Assembly: GCA_004347865.1 (NCBI GenBank)
Contig: QNUZ01000075.1
Location: forward strand, 1-9,867
Length of the DNA: 9,867 nt
Reading direction: 5' to 3'
Source of the DNA: Archaeoglobi archaeon
GTDB taxonomy: Archaea; Halobacteriota; Archaeoglobi; Archaeoglobales; Archaeoglobaceae
Below the pieces are notes generated by a model. The model did not search any database, had not been told where the DNA came from, and was given only the letters and a program-made list of their open reading frames with translations. Shown one piece after another: positions 1 to 7,116 of this stretch (within the stretch, counting starts at the first letter, position 1; every line of letters starts with the position of its first letter). The translations under genes and the position numbers were made by a program.

Positions 1-52
1 AAGCTAGAAGGGCGATGAGAAGAAATGCGGAAAGAATTCTTTCAATTTTCAT
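1..52 (-). CDS. N-terminus of an exported or membrane protein (partial, runs off left edge)
   Basis: Only the first 17 codons and one further base lie in the window. They read MKIERILSAFLLIALLA: a short start with one Lys and one Arg followed by a hydrophobic run, which is a signal peptide or a signal anchor. The ATG at 52 overlaps the TGA stop of the upstream 79-aa gene as ATGA, and a strong Shine-Dalgarno match (GGAGGTG, about 5 nt spacing) precedes it, so this start is well supported. It is the third gene of a minus-strand operon whose other two members are also membrane proteins. Nothing can be said about its function from this fragment. Confidence 0.72.
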   Translation of the reverse strand, partial: MKIERILSAFLLIALLA

Positions 53-288
53 CTCAGCACCTCCAAGGCTTTCCTGACAACGATGCCGATGAAGGCTATC
101 AGAAACAGGTAAACCAAGCTCTTGAGAACAACCTTCGCCTCTCTCGGAATGAAAAATCCAGCGAGCTGCAATGAGGCTGCAAAGCAAATGAGAAGGAGAA
201 CAGCGAATAGTTCCGTTGATTCAACGAGAACGAAGCATAGAACTGTGAATAAGGCAATCGATAATGCGACGATCTCTTCTACATCCAT
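49..288 (-). CDS. small membrane protein, 79 aa, about three transmembrane helices, unrecognised
   Basis: The protein is almost entirely hydrophobic. Likely membrane segments lie at about residues 6-24, 28-48 and 56-73. An acidic N-terminus (MDVEE) and Arg/Lys-containing turns near residues 49-56 (PREAKVVLK) and at the C-terminus (RKALEVLR) flank them. I do not recognise the family. The ATG at 288 lies inside the end of the upstream gene (10-base overlap) and has GGGGGA about 8 nt upstream. Its stop overlaps the next start as ATGA. This tight packing on both sides supports it as a real, translationally coupled gene despite its size. No catalytic motif is visible. A role as a small subunit or assembly partner of the neighbouring membrane proteins is inference from position only. 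Confidence 0.7.
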   Translation of the reverse strand: MDVEEIVALSIALFTVLCFVLVESTELFAVLLLICFAASLQLAGFFIPREAKVVLKSLVYLFLIAFIGIVVRKALEVLR

Positions 289-998
289 TTCTCTATTCCC
301 CCAAGCTTTCTTGCCTTTATCTCTATTTTCTCCCCAGCCCTTAAGTCCTCAACGGCGAGCAGCTCTCCTGTAGCTTTTGCAATAGCGAGGAGAACCGAGC
401 TGCAGATCGGGCACTGGATAAGCCTGCATTCAGAGCTGCAGAAGTCAACCCCGGCATTGCTTATCGAAATCCTTAGCTCATCCCCGTCGGCAATCTCAAC
501 CCCCTTCGCAAGCCCTAAAGCTCTTAGCACTGAGGAGCAGATCTCCGAAACTCCGGTTCCGTAGTTGCTCAAATCGAGCTCTGCGAACTCCTCGAACTTC
601 CTCAATATCTCCCTTCCCGGGGCTTCGAGCAAGATTCCAGCTTCCCTCTCCCTTCCCGAAACGAAAGGGTCCCCCTTCTCAATCCTAGCAAGATCGAGCT
701 CGAATTCGTCGCTAGAAGCGAGAAAAACTGCCCCGAACGGAAAATCCCTGAACGGCGGAATGTAGATAGCCTTTTTTATCTCCATGAAATCGGCAATCTC
801 CTTCAGAAATTCGTGGTAGGGAAGGATCATGCTCTCCAATCCATTTCTCGAAAGGGAAAAGGCTATGAGAACGGTTCCTATCACAGCAGAGCCTATTCCC
901 GCGTTTATTAAATGCTGGTTCGCATTCATGGCTGCGAAAAAGCACAAAGAGATTCCGAGAATGATCAGGGAAACCCCCGAAAGCATCTTCGGATTCAC
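279..998 (-). CDS. membrane-anchored protein with four-cysteine C-terminal cluster, unrecognised
   Basis: With a GTG start at 998 the protein has 239 residues. Two hydrophobic helices (about 7-24 and 30-48) form a hairpin, followed by a soluble domain of about 190 residues. That domain contains an IPPF turn after a helical stretch, the segment FELDLARIEKGDPF, and a C-terminal half with Cys187, Cys191, Cys196 and Cys199 (C-x3-C-x4-C-x2-C, including the CPIC motif) followed by an Ala-rich helix. Four Cys in this spacing could bind zinc or an iron-sulfur cluster; this is inference. The look of the domain recalls uncharacterised archaeal proteins with a CPxC segment, but I cannot name a family. 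Start choice is uncertain. ATG 986 and ATG 1022 are in frame, and the frame stays open back to 1100, opposite the divergent gene. I prefer GTG 998 because a TATA-like box (1021-1028 on this strand) is centred about 26 nt upstream of it. The gene heads a three-gene minus-strand operon. Confidence 0.72.
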   Translation of the reverse strand: MNPKMLSGVSLIILGISLCFFAAMNANQHLINAGIGSAVIGTVLIAFSLSRNGLESMILPYHEFLKEIADFMEIKKAIYIPPFRDFPFGAVFLASSDEFELDLARIEKGDPFVSGREREAGILLEAPGREILRKFEEFAELDLSNYGTGVSEICSSVLRALGLAKGVEIADGDELRISISNAGVDFCSSECRLIQCPICSSVLLAIAKATGELLAVEDLRAGEKIEIKARKLGGIEKWM

Positions 999-1007
999 AG
1001 AACCGCA

Positions 1008-1030
1008 AGGTTTTAATCGCATAATAAACC
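1008..1030. promoter_or_regulatory. divergent promoter: two opposed TATA boxes in the intergenic gap
   Basis: On the plus strand GGTTTTAAT starts at 1009, and its first T lies 27 nt before the GTG at 1038. On the minus strand GGTTTATTA starts at 1030, and its first T lies 30 nt before the GTG at 998. The two boxes lie back to back, and the ends GGTTT (1009-1013) and AAACC (1026-1030) form an inverted repeat. Neither gene has a convincing Shine-Dalgarno sequence at the chosen start, which fits leaderless or nearly leaderless transcripts. The plus-strand box is supported by an identical arrangement before moxR. The minus-strand box is weaker. Confidence 0.5.
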
Positions 1031-1037
1031 TTTCTCC

Positions 1038-2768
1038 GTGCGAAGGCTTATTGCAATAATTGCGCTCATCGCGCTCATCTGCCAGGCTGAAGCCAGGCAT
1101 GAGAGATTTTCAGCTGCCGAGCAGAGCGATGAGTGGATACACGAATTCTTCAGCATTTTCCTGAAGGAATTCGAGACCTCCTTGCGCGACATGGCAAAAT
1201 CCGAAATAAGGATTAACGAAACTGAAAAGATTAGGGAGACGCTTGAAATCGTGAGCGGAGAAATAGAATTTTACAGGAAAAGGGGTGTTGAGAGCAACGC
1301 ATCTCTCGCAATAAATCCCTTCCTCGAATTTTCAAGGAACCTCAACGCCCTTTCATCGGCGCAGGTTGAATTCCTCGAGGGGATGAGGAATCTGAAGGAA
1401 AAAAAGGGCAATTACTTCCAAGTCGCTTCCGCAATCGCAAAGGCCAGGAATTCCATGGCCGAAATGAGGAAAAACCTTGATGAAATAGATTCCATCGTTC
1501 TATACAAAAATTCCACGGCACTGAAATTCAACACCTCTGGCGTTAGGGATGCGCTTGGAGATGTTGAGAAGATCTTTGAAACCTATGAAAGTATTGCGAA
1601 GGCCTACGAAGCCGATGGGATCTGGGTTCTGGTTTCAAAGCAGAGTCCGGTTCTCTTCGAAAATGTGACAATATGGATCTACGCAAAGAACGTCGCACCA
1701 AAGAGCCTCTTCATCGACGGGATCAGGCTTGAGCCAAAAGAGACCGTTTACAGCTTCGAAACAGTCGGAAAACACTTCTTATATGCGGAGGGGCTGAAGG
1801 GAAGCGAGGTTGTTAAATCTGAAGTTGTCGAGGTTGATGTTAAGAAGATACCGACGTACATCTTCCTCAATGCAAATTCAGCATTCGTGGGAAATGAGGC
1901 GGAAGTGGATGGCCTTGTCCAGGATTACTATGGAAGAAAAATGAGCGCTCCTCTGAGGGTTTTGATCGATGGAAGCGAGCAGCTGCTGGAATCAGATGAC
2001 GGCTTTTTCTCGCTGAAGATAAGGAGGAACTGGGAGTGCAGCGTGAAGGTTGAAGTATTCTACGAGGGAAATGCAACGCATGAAGGTGCATATGCTCGGG
2101 AAACAGTCCACTTTCTTAGGTTTCCCGTCTGGATAAGGCTAGAAAGCGATAGGGAAAGGGTTGCTGTTGGCGAGAATGTTTCCTTCATCGGAATCGCGAG
2201 CGATGAGCTGCCCCTCGAGATAATTGTGAACTCTGAGAGAAAACTTCAGCTTGCGGGGAGGAACTTCTCTTTTTCGATGAACTTCCCAACCGCTGGAAAA
2301 TATGAGATATATGCGAGATTTCCCGGAGATGAGCTGAGAAGGCCTGCAGAGTCGAACAGGATAGAGATATCGGTTTTCGAGCCTTACTGGAAAAGCTTAA
2401 CCGAGATCAATTTTCAATTCCTCGCACTCTTTCTGGCACTCTTAGCCTCAGCGTTTGCTGCGGGGATTTTCGGAAGGGAGAAAAAATTGGAAGCGGCTTT
2501 TGAGGAAAAGAAAAAGGAGGAAACAAGAACCGAGCTTCCGGAAAATTCCTTCGAAAACATCTTCAATTCCCTTGTCGAGAAATTCGGCCTTAAGAGGGGT
2601 TTAACTCCGAGGGAGCTCCTGAAGAAAATGGAAAGTCAGCCATTTTACGGGAAGCTGAAGGAAGTAGTTGAGCTTCACGAGAAGTTTGCCTATGCAGGAA
2701 TAAAGCTAAGCAGTGAGGAGGAGGAAAGGTTTTTCAGGCTCATATCTGAGCTGATGCTGCAGATATGA
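1038..2768 (+). CDS. exported Ig-like/coiled-coil protein with C-terminal DUF4129-type domain
   Basis: This 576-aa protein begins with a signal peptide (residues 1-19, two Arg then a long Ile/Leu/Ala run, ending near AEA). A helical region of about residues 28-192, rich in Glu, Lys and Asn-x-Ser/Thr sites, follows. Then come roughly three beta-sandwich Ig-like modules (about 196-268, 271-361 and 364-447), one transmembrane helix (about 460-479), a charged linker, and a cytoplasmic C-terminal domain (about 505-574). The last has the DUF4129 look: GLTPRELLKKM at 521-531 and LHEKFAYAG at 546-554. DUF4129 proteins are usual members of MoxR/DUF58 operons, which supports the call. The large outer part may bind or scaffold envelope material; this is inference. 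The start is GTG, 27 nt after a TTTTAA box. The stop overlaps the next start as ATGA, so the DUF4350 gene is translationally coupled to it. Confidence 0.8.
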   Translation: MRRLIAIIALIALICQAEARHERFSAAEQSDEWIHEFFSIFLKEFETSLRDMAKSEIRINETEKIRETLEIVSGEIEFYRKRGVESNASLAINPFLEFSRNLNALSSAQVEFLEGMRNLKEKKGNYFQVASAIAKARNSMAEMRKNLDEIDSIVLYKNSTALKFNTSGVRDALGDVEKIFETYESIAKAYEADGIWVLVSKQSPVLFENVTIWIYAKNVAPKSLFIDGIRLEPKETVYSFETVGKHFLYAEGLKGSEVVKSEVVEVDVKKIPTYIFLNANSAFVGNEAEVDGLVQDYYGRKMSAPLRVLIDGSEQLLESDDGFFSLKIRRNWECSVKVEVFYEGNATHEGAYARETVHFLRFPVWIRLESDRERVAVGENVSFIGIASDELPLEIIVNSERKLQLAGRNFSFSMNFPTAGKYEIYARFPGDELRRPAESNRIEISVFEPYWKSLTEINFQFLALFLALLASAFAAGIFGREKKLEAAFEEKKKEETRTELPENSFENIFNSLVEKFGLKRGLTPRELLKKMESQPFYGKLKEVVELHEKFAYAGIKLSSEEEERFFRLISELMLQI

Positions 2769-3739
2769 ACCCGCTCGTCTATGTTGTCATAGCAGCAATC
2801 GGAATCTCGATGCTTGTCTTTCCAATAGCAATTCCTGTTTTCAAGAGCTCCTCTGATCTGAGCATCTTCAACACGAACTGGAACGGTCTCTCTGAATTCG
2901 CGAGGCTTGTTGCCGAGAAAAGGGACATAAGGCCGGTAATATACCCCTACAACACGGTAAGGCTCGGCGAAATGAGAGGAGTCCTTCTGATCTTCTCCCC
3001 GGACATGGAGTTCTCTCAGGCAGAGGCTGACGAGGTTAAGAAGTTCCTCGAAAACGGCGGGACAGTTTTCATAGCAGATGATTTCGGAACTGCGAACAGC
3101 CTCCTCGAAAAACTCGGGGTAAAGGCAAGGTTTTTGAAGAGGGAAGTTAGGGACATATTTTACTACAGGAACGAGAAGTTTCCTTTTGTCGTGAAAATCC
3201 CGCCAGAAATCTCTAACGCCCCGCTTCTGCTGAACGTTCCATCCGCGATCGTTTTTGCCGGAGGAGAAGTTTTTACGAGCAAAGCTGCATACGCAGATAA
3301 GATCGGGGAATACGCTGTCATGGCGGAATTGAAATACGGAAGCGGAAGGATTGTTCTCTTCTCGGATCCAAGCGCCTTCATGAACGAGATGATGGGGGAG
3401 AACAGAAATTTCTCGATTAACCTCATCGATTACCTCGGCACGGGAACCTTCTACTTCGACGAAGTGCATAGATCCGATTTCAATCCATACTCTATGGGCA
3501 CGGTTTACATTCACAGGGAGCTCGACAGGAACAAAGCATTCCAGATAATCCTGGCAGTTGCAATCCTTGCAATTCTCTTTGAGAGCGGAATTCTGAAAAG
3601 GGTTCGCATAAGGCTGCCCATTAGGAAAAAGGTGGAGATTTTCGGAAACCTCCCCGAATGGGTTGACAGGGAGAAGCTTGAGGCCATGATTGAGCAGATC
3701 AGGGCCGGTTCGAGGTTGAGGAATAGAAAATCGTATTAG
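2765..3739 (+). CDS. DUF4350-type membrane-anchored protein
   Basis: The protein has 324 residues. An N-terminal membrane helix (about 5-24) is followed by an extracytoplasmic domain with a GATase1-like layout. It has a strand-loop-helix at 72-108 (GVLLIFSPD, then a helix, then NGGTVFIADDFG) and a second strand with GRIVLFSD at 194-201. Next comes a segment FDEVHR at 231-236 that is typical of DUF4350 proteins. A second helix (about 258-275) returns the chain to the cytoplasm, leaving a basic tail. No catalytic Cys-His pair of a working amidotransferase is evident, so a binding or structural role is more likely; this is inference. DUF4350 genes usually sit beside DUF4129, MoxR and DUF58 genes, as here. 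The start overlaps the upstream stop as ATGA. A 35-bp gap holding a new promoter follows. Confidence 0.83.
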   Translation: MNPLVYVVIAAIGISMLVFPIAIPVFKSSSDLSIFNTNWNGLSEFARLVAEKRDIRPVIYPYNTVRLGEMRGVLLIFSPDMEFSQAEADEVKKFLENGGTVFIADDFGTANSLLEKLGVKARFLKREVRDIFYYRNEKFPFVVKIPPEISNAPLLLNVPSAIVFAGGEVFTSKAAYADKIGEYAVMAELKYGSGRIVLFSDPSAFMNEMMGENRNFSINLIDYLGTGTFYFDEVHRSDFNPYSMGTVYIHRELDRNKAFQIILAVAILAILFESGILKRVRIRLPIRKKVEIFGNLPEWVDREKLEAMIEQIRAGSRLRNRKSY

Positions 3740-3743
3740 GGAT

Positions 3744-3756
3744 GAGGTTTTAATGA
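3744..3756 (+). promoter_or_regulatory. internal TATA-box promoter before moxR
   Basis: GAGGTTTTAATG (3744-3755) repeats the core GGTTTTAAT found before the first gene of the cluster. Its first T (3748) is exactly 27 nt before the TTG start at 3775, the same distance as at the GTG at 1038. This is the only non-overlapping junction of the cluster, so a second transcription start here is likely. The box also fits the archaeal TATA consensus with a purine-rich upstream flank. Confidence 0.55.
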
Positions 3757-3774
3757 TGCAAGGCAATTGAAGAA

Positions 3775-4713
3775 TTGGGGCTGAAGGAGATGGAGGGAAT
3801 TGAATTCGTTGAAAGGTTAAAGAAGGAAATTGGGAAGGCCGTTGTTGGATATGAGGAGGTCATAGAGTTGCTAGCAGTGGCCCTTCTTTCCGAGGGCCAT
3901 GTAATCCTGGAAGGAGTTCCGGGGGTTGCGAAGACCACAGTTGCTAAGAGCTTTGCTAAGGCAACTGGCCTGAGCTTTTCGAGGATCCAGCTAACGCCAG
4001 ACTTAATGCCCGCGGACATAACTGGAAGCATTGTCTACGATCAGAGAAATTCCAGCTTCTACTTCAGGAAGGGCCCTATTTTCGCGAACGTTGTTCTTGC
4101 GGACGAGATAAACAGGGCAATGCCCAAAACCCAGTCCGCGCTTCTCGAGGCGATGCAGGAAAGGCAGGTGACTGTTGAGGGGAAATCTTATCCCTTGCCC
4201 GATCCTTTCCTGCTCATAGCTACGATGAACCCGGTGGAGTTTGAGAGCGTTTACAGGCTTCCAGAGGCGCAGAAAGACAGATTCATGCTCAGAATAAAAA
4301 TGGAATACCTTGAAAGGGACAAGGAGCTGCTTTTCATGAAGAAAAAGATAAGCGGGGAGAATAGCGAAGTGAATGAAATCGGTTTCGACATTCAAAGGCT
4401 AAAAAAAGCTGCAAAAAGCGTGAGAGTCGATGAAAAAATCCTCGAATACGTGCATTCCATCTGCTCGAAAACAAGGACTGACAGAAGAATACTTCTCGGC
4501 GCGAGTCCCAGGGCGATGGAGCAAACGATTTTCGCATCTAGATCGCTCGCGTTCATAAGGGGAAGGGGCTACGTAATCCCGGACGATGTCAAGTACATTG
4601 CCTTGCACTCTCTCCCGCACAAGATCATCTTAAAGGCCGAATTCGAGCTTGAAGGAATAAAGGCGGAGGATGTTGTGAAGGAAATCCTGGAAGAGACAGA
4701 GGTTCCGAAATGA
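3775..4713 (+). CDS. moxR: MoxR-family AAA+ ATPase
   Basis: The protein has 312 residues, the usual length of the family. The Walker A motif is GVPGVAKTT (residues 47-55), with the Ala before Lys that is normal for MoxR. Walker B is VVLADE (106-111). Sensor 1 is in IATMNP (Asn152), the arginine-finger segment EAQKDRF is at 164-170, and the sensor-2 segment GASPRAM is at 242-248. The C-terminal helical lid continues to RGYVIPDDV near 264-272. MoxR proteins hydrolyse ATP as chaperone-like rings and usually work with DUF58 or vWA partners; the next gene is DUF58 and is coupled by ATGA. The longest start is TTG 3775, which sits where a leaderless transcript would begin. ATG 3790 is the alternative, but a GGAG lies directly against it, too close to serve as its ribosome site. 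The substrate is not known. Confidence 0.94.
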   Translation: MGLKEMEGIEFVERLKKEIGKAVVGYEEVIELLAVALLSEGHVILEGVPGVAKTTVAKSFAKATGLSFSRIQLTPDLMPADITGSIVYDQRNSSFYFRKGPIFANVVLADEINRAMPKTQSALLEAMQERQVTVEGKSYPLPDPFLLIATMNPVEFESVYRLPEAQKDRFMLRIKMEYLERDKELLFMKKKISGENSEVNEIGFDIQRLKKAAKSVRVDEKILEYVHSICSKTRTDRRILLGASPRAMEQTIFASRSLAFIRGRGYVIPDDVKYIALHSLPHKIILKAEFELEGIKAEDVVKEILEETEVPK

Positions 4714-5942
4714 TAAGGAAAATTATAGCAACGGCAGCTATCGTTCTTTTGGCCCAGGCTTACCTTTTTCTGAACATTCTCCCCGCGGTCATAGCATTCC
4801 TTCTTCTGATATACCTCCTTTACATCTGCCTCGAATTCAATCCAAAGATAGAGGCTGAAAGGGATCTTCCGGAAAAACTCTATGACGGCGTTAGAACTAA
4901 AGCTAGGCTCAGAATTAAAAACCTTACGAGGAAGGATTACATTGTAAGGATTAAGGAAAGGCTTCCTGAGGGATTCTTTTCAGAGGAACCCGAGTTCGTT
5001 CTCGGAAGAATGGAGGAGAGGAGCGTGGATTACTGGATCATTCCTTCGAGGGGTGTTTACAGGATAAAGGGGCCGGAAATCCATGTTGGGGATATAAGGG
5101 GAATTTTGAAGAAAAAGTTCCAGCTAGATTCTTTGAAGGAAGTGGAAGTCCTTCCATCAGTCGAGAAGCTGAGGGAAGAGGCGAAGGCCGATGCGAACAT
5201 AAGGCTCAGCAGAAAATCGAGGCTCGGAACTCCTGTGGAGTTCGAATCCTTCAGGAAATTCCAGATCGGGGATGATTCGAGAAGGATTGACTGGAAGGCA
5301 AGCGCTAGGCTAGGTGAGCTAATAGTAAGGGAATTCCTGAAGGAGTGGGAGGGAGATGTTTACATAGCGCTTGACGTTGGAAGGGAGATGAGAAAGGGAA
5401 AGCCATCAAAGCTGGACTACGCGATCTCCCTGATCTATCAGATCTCCATGGCTCTGAAGGAAAAAAAGCTCGGTTTGGTTCTTTACGATGAGTTCGGTGT
5501 TAGAAAGGTTTTGAGGGCAACGACGGAAAAGGAAAAGCTCCTGATGGAAATAAAGTTTCCCAGGATGAGGGGGATGCAGAGCCTGAAGGTTGCAAGGCTG
5601 AGGATTGAGAAAAGCATTTTGAGAAAATCCCCCGTCAGAGGTTTCTCGCTCAGTCTTTTGAGCTCCATTCCCCAGAAATCCTTTGTCATCTTCATAACGG
5701 ATCTATCAACGAACGTTGGAGAATTGCTCAACGCAATACTGCAGCTAAGGGATTCGAAGTCGATTGTGGTTTCCCCGAATCCGATCCTTTTTTCTGAGAT
5801 AAAAATGGAAAGGGATGAAATCCTGAGGCTTTATAAAGGCTACGTCGAAAGAGAGGAGCTTATCAGGAGAATGAACAGGATCGTTCCAACGATAGATGTC
5901 GGTCCTAGAGATCTTCTCGGCGAAATTGGTGCGTTTTTATGA
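4710..5942 (+). CDS. DUF58-domain protein with two N-terminal membrane helices
   Basis: The protein has 410 residues. Two hydrophobic helices at about 5-21 and 24-42 form a membrane hairpin. A beta-rich domain (about 48-150) contains the SRGVYRIKGPEI strand pair. The DUF58 signature lies at 181-209: FRKFQIGDD, then RRIDWKASAR, then ELIVREF. A von Willebrand A-like fold follows, in which the usual metal-site DxSxS is DVGRE (222-226) and a second acidic strand end reads ITDLS (329-333, Asp331). The altered metal site suggests weak or no MIDAS metal binding, a variation also common in DUF58 proteins. DUF58 proteins are the usual partners of MoxR ATPases. Its start overlaps the moxR stop as ATGA and its own stop overlaps the next start in the same way, so the three are co-translated. 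Confidence 0.91.
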   Translation: MIRKIIATAAIVLLAQAYLFLNILPAVIAFLLLIYLLYICLEFNPKIEAERDLPEKLYDGVRTKARLRIKNLTRKDYIVRIKERLPEGFFSEEPEFVLGRMEERSVDYWIIPSRGVYRIKGPEIHVGDIRGILKKKFQLDSLKEVEVLPSVEKLREEAKADANIRLSRKSRLGTPVEFESFRKFQIGDDSRRIDWKASARLGELIVREFLKEWEGDVYIALDVGREMRKGKPSKLDYAISLIYQISMALKEKKLGLVLYDEFGVRKVLRATTEKEKLLMEIKFPRMRGMQSLKVARLRIEKSILRKSPVRGFSLSLLSSIPQKSFVIFITDLSTNVGELLNAILQLRDSKSIVVSPNPILFSEIKMERDEILRLYKGYVEREELIRRMNRIVPTIDVGPRDLLGEIGAFL

Positions 5943-6442
5943 TCTCATCTGCAGCTTCCGTTGCAATTGCATTTTCCTTCGGCCTTAAGGCCCCCCTTCT
6001 TGCCCCGGCTGTTTTCCTTATGAGATTCATAAAAAAGGAGATAGCAGCTTTTTCATACTTTCTCTACTGCATTTTTCTCTGCTACGAGTTTTCCAGGGCC
6101 GAGCTTGACTTAGCTGCAATCGCTTTAATCCTTTCCGCGCTGCTCCTTCTGGAGGAAACGGTCTCTGAAAGGAAGAGGGAAGTTGTTGACTACATCCTTG
6201 CAGTTTCAGCGCTTCTCTGCATTCTTGAGCCGTTAATGATAATCCCAATCCTTCTAATCTCTATCCTGAGATTTCTCTGGAAGGACAGACCATTTTTTGG
6301 AATCTTTGCAATCATTTTCGGAATCTCTATCGTTTATCTGATTTCAACGAAGAATTTCAGCGCTTTTGAATCAATCTTTATCCTTTCATCCGTTTCGGCA
6401 TTCCTCTTCATCGCAATAGTCTTTCTCTCATTTAAAAAATAA
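5939..6442 (+). CDS. polytopic membrane protein, last gene of the MoxR cluster
   Basis: The protein has 167 residues and about five to six transmembrane helices (about 4-28, 35-53, 56-73, 83-112, possibly two, 119-136 and 143-164). Short basic or acidic loops separate them, such as FIKKE near 30 and ETVSERKREVVD near 73-84. No catalytic motif or named family is recognisable. The ATG overlaps the DUF58 stop as ATGA, which makes translation of the two coupled and ties this protein to the MoxR/DUF58 complex. Small polytopic proteins often close such operons, so a membrane-platform role is plausible but is inference. Nothing downstream on the same strand is close: the next gene starts 70 bases away with its own promoter. 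No clear terminator hairpin is visible after the stop. Confidence 0.8.
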   Translation: MISSAASVAIAFSFGLKAPLLAPAVFLMRFIKKEIAAFSYFLYCIFLCYEFSRAELDLAAIALILSALLLLEETVSERKREVVDYILAVSALLCILEPLMIIPILLISILRFLWKDRPFFGIFAIIFGISIVYLISTKNFSAFESIFILSSVSAFLFIAIVFLSFKK

Positions 6443-6480
6443 CAACGCCCTTCCTAAGCGAAATGAAAAAATTTCCGCAT

Positions 6481-6493
6481 AACTTTTAAAATT
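6481..6493 (+). promoter_or_regulatory. TATA-box promoter of the nuclease-like gene
   Basis: ACTTTTAAAATTT lies with the first T of TTTTAA (6484) 28 nt before the GTG at 6512. That is the same geometry as the two promoters of the MoxR cluster (27 nt), again with a non-ATG start and no Shine-Dalgarno sequence. It supports GTG 6512 over the internal ATG codon at 6527. Confidence 0.5.
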
Positions 6494-6511
6494 TCGATTT
6501 GAGAATTAAGT

Positions 6512-7033
6512 GTGAAAGACATTCATATGCTCTTGCTAAAAAGACTAGTCGATTTAAATCTTCCTCAGCCAGATGTTCCCAGAATTTACAAGAAGTGGAT
6601 TCCAGAAGTTGCAACGGGCTTCAAAAGAATGGAAATAAAGGAGGAAGATATAGAATATAATCCTGCTTGGGAAAAAGACGGAATAAAGATCGTGGACAAG
6701 GATTGGTACAGAATGTACCTGCAGAAGAAATTGTCTCCCAAATTGGGGAATAATGGGACATGGACAAAAGGATATTTCGGCGCATGGGGGATAGTGTTCG
6801 CGGATTGTTTGGTTGTATCTAAGGACTTCAGCTCCAACTGGGTAATCGAGATTAAGGAAAGGCTGAACTACGAGGCCATCGGTCAAGTTCTCGTCTACAA
6901 GGATCTTTTGGAGGAGGACTATCCTTGGCTTGGAAGCTTGAATATGGGAATAGCCTGCCTTTATGGAGACGAAATGCTTGAGCATACATGCGAGAAGCAT
7001 GGGATTAGAATTTTCGAACTTCGGAGACAATAG
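6512..7033 (+). CDS. PD-(D/E)XK nuclease-like protein
   Basis: The protein has 173 residues. A helical N-terminal half with many charged residues leads to a core that fits the restriction-endonuclease fold. It reads FADCLVV (Asp98), then NWVIEIKERL (Glu113-x-Lys115, the ExK of the motif), then AIGQVLVYKDLL (Gln125, Tyr129), the helix that usually follows in this superfamily, and finally a strand MGIACLYG and a C-terminal strand IRIFEL. All key positions (D, E, K, Q) are present, so an active metal-dependent nuclease is plausible. The exact family is not recognised. It could be a solitary restriction- or repair-type enzyme or the product of a mobile element. Base composition appears more AT-rich by eye than in the MoxR cluster. 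It converges with the integrase gene, and no methyltransferase lies nearby. GTG start without a ribosome site. Confidence 0.68.
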   Translation: MKDIHMLLLKRLVDLNLPQPDVPRIYKKWIPEVATGFKRMEIKEEDIEYNPAWEKDGIKIVDKDWYRMYLQKKLSPKLGNNGTWTKGYFGAWGIVFADCLVVSKDFSSNWVIEIKERLNYEAIGQVLVYKDLLEEDYPWLGSLNMGIACLYGDEMLEHTCEKHGIRIFELRRQ

Positions 7034-7040
7034 CGCACAA

Positions 7041-7060
7041 TTTCTCTGTTTTCTTTACTT
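7041..7060 (+). terminator. probable T-rich terminator after the nuclease-like gene
   Basis: A pyrimidine-rich stretch with several T runs (TTTCTCTG, TTTTCTTTAC) begins 8 bases after the stop. Archaeal RNA polymerase terminates at such T tracts without a hairpin. The minus strand has a similar T-rich run from 7133 down to 7117 for the convergent integrase transcript. The call rests on composition only. Confidence 0.3.
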
Positions 7061-7116
7061 TCACACATTTCTGCTCTTCTTATTATCCAAACTTTTTCCC
7101 ATTCTTTGTTAAAGCT

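Noticed and set aside
999..1100. Extension of the four-cysteine protein to an ATG at 1100
   Set aside because: It would run through the signal peptide region of the divergent gene, and the added residues are charged and unlike the membrane hairpin that follows. ATG 1022 and ATG 986 remain possible alternatives to GTG 998.
2690..3766. A long minus-strand open frame (358 codons) opposite the DUF4350 gene
   Set aside because: It is a shadow of a well-supported plus-strand gene: it has no recognisable domain and a patchy composition, and it crosses the boundary of two coupled genes and the moxR promoter.
6554..7030. Minus-strand open frame (158 codons) opposite the nuclease-like gene
   Set aside because: The plus strand carries the PD-(D/E)XK motif residues and a well-placed promoter. 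The minus frame shows no motif or promoter.
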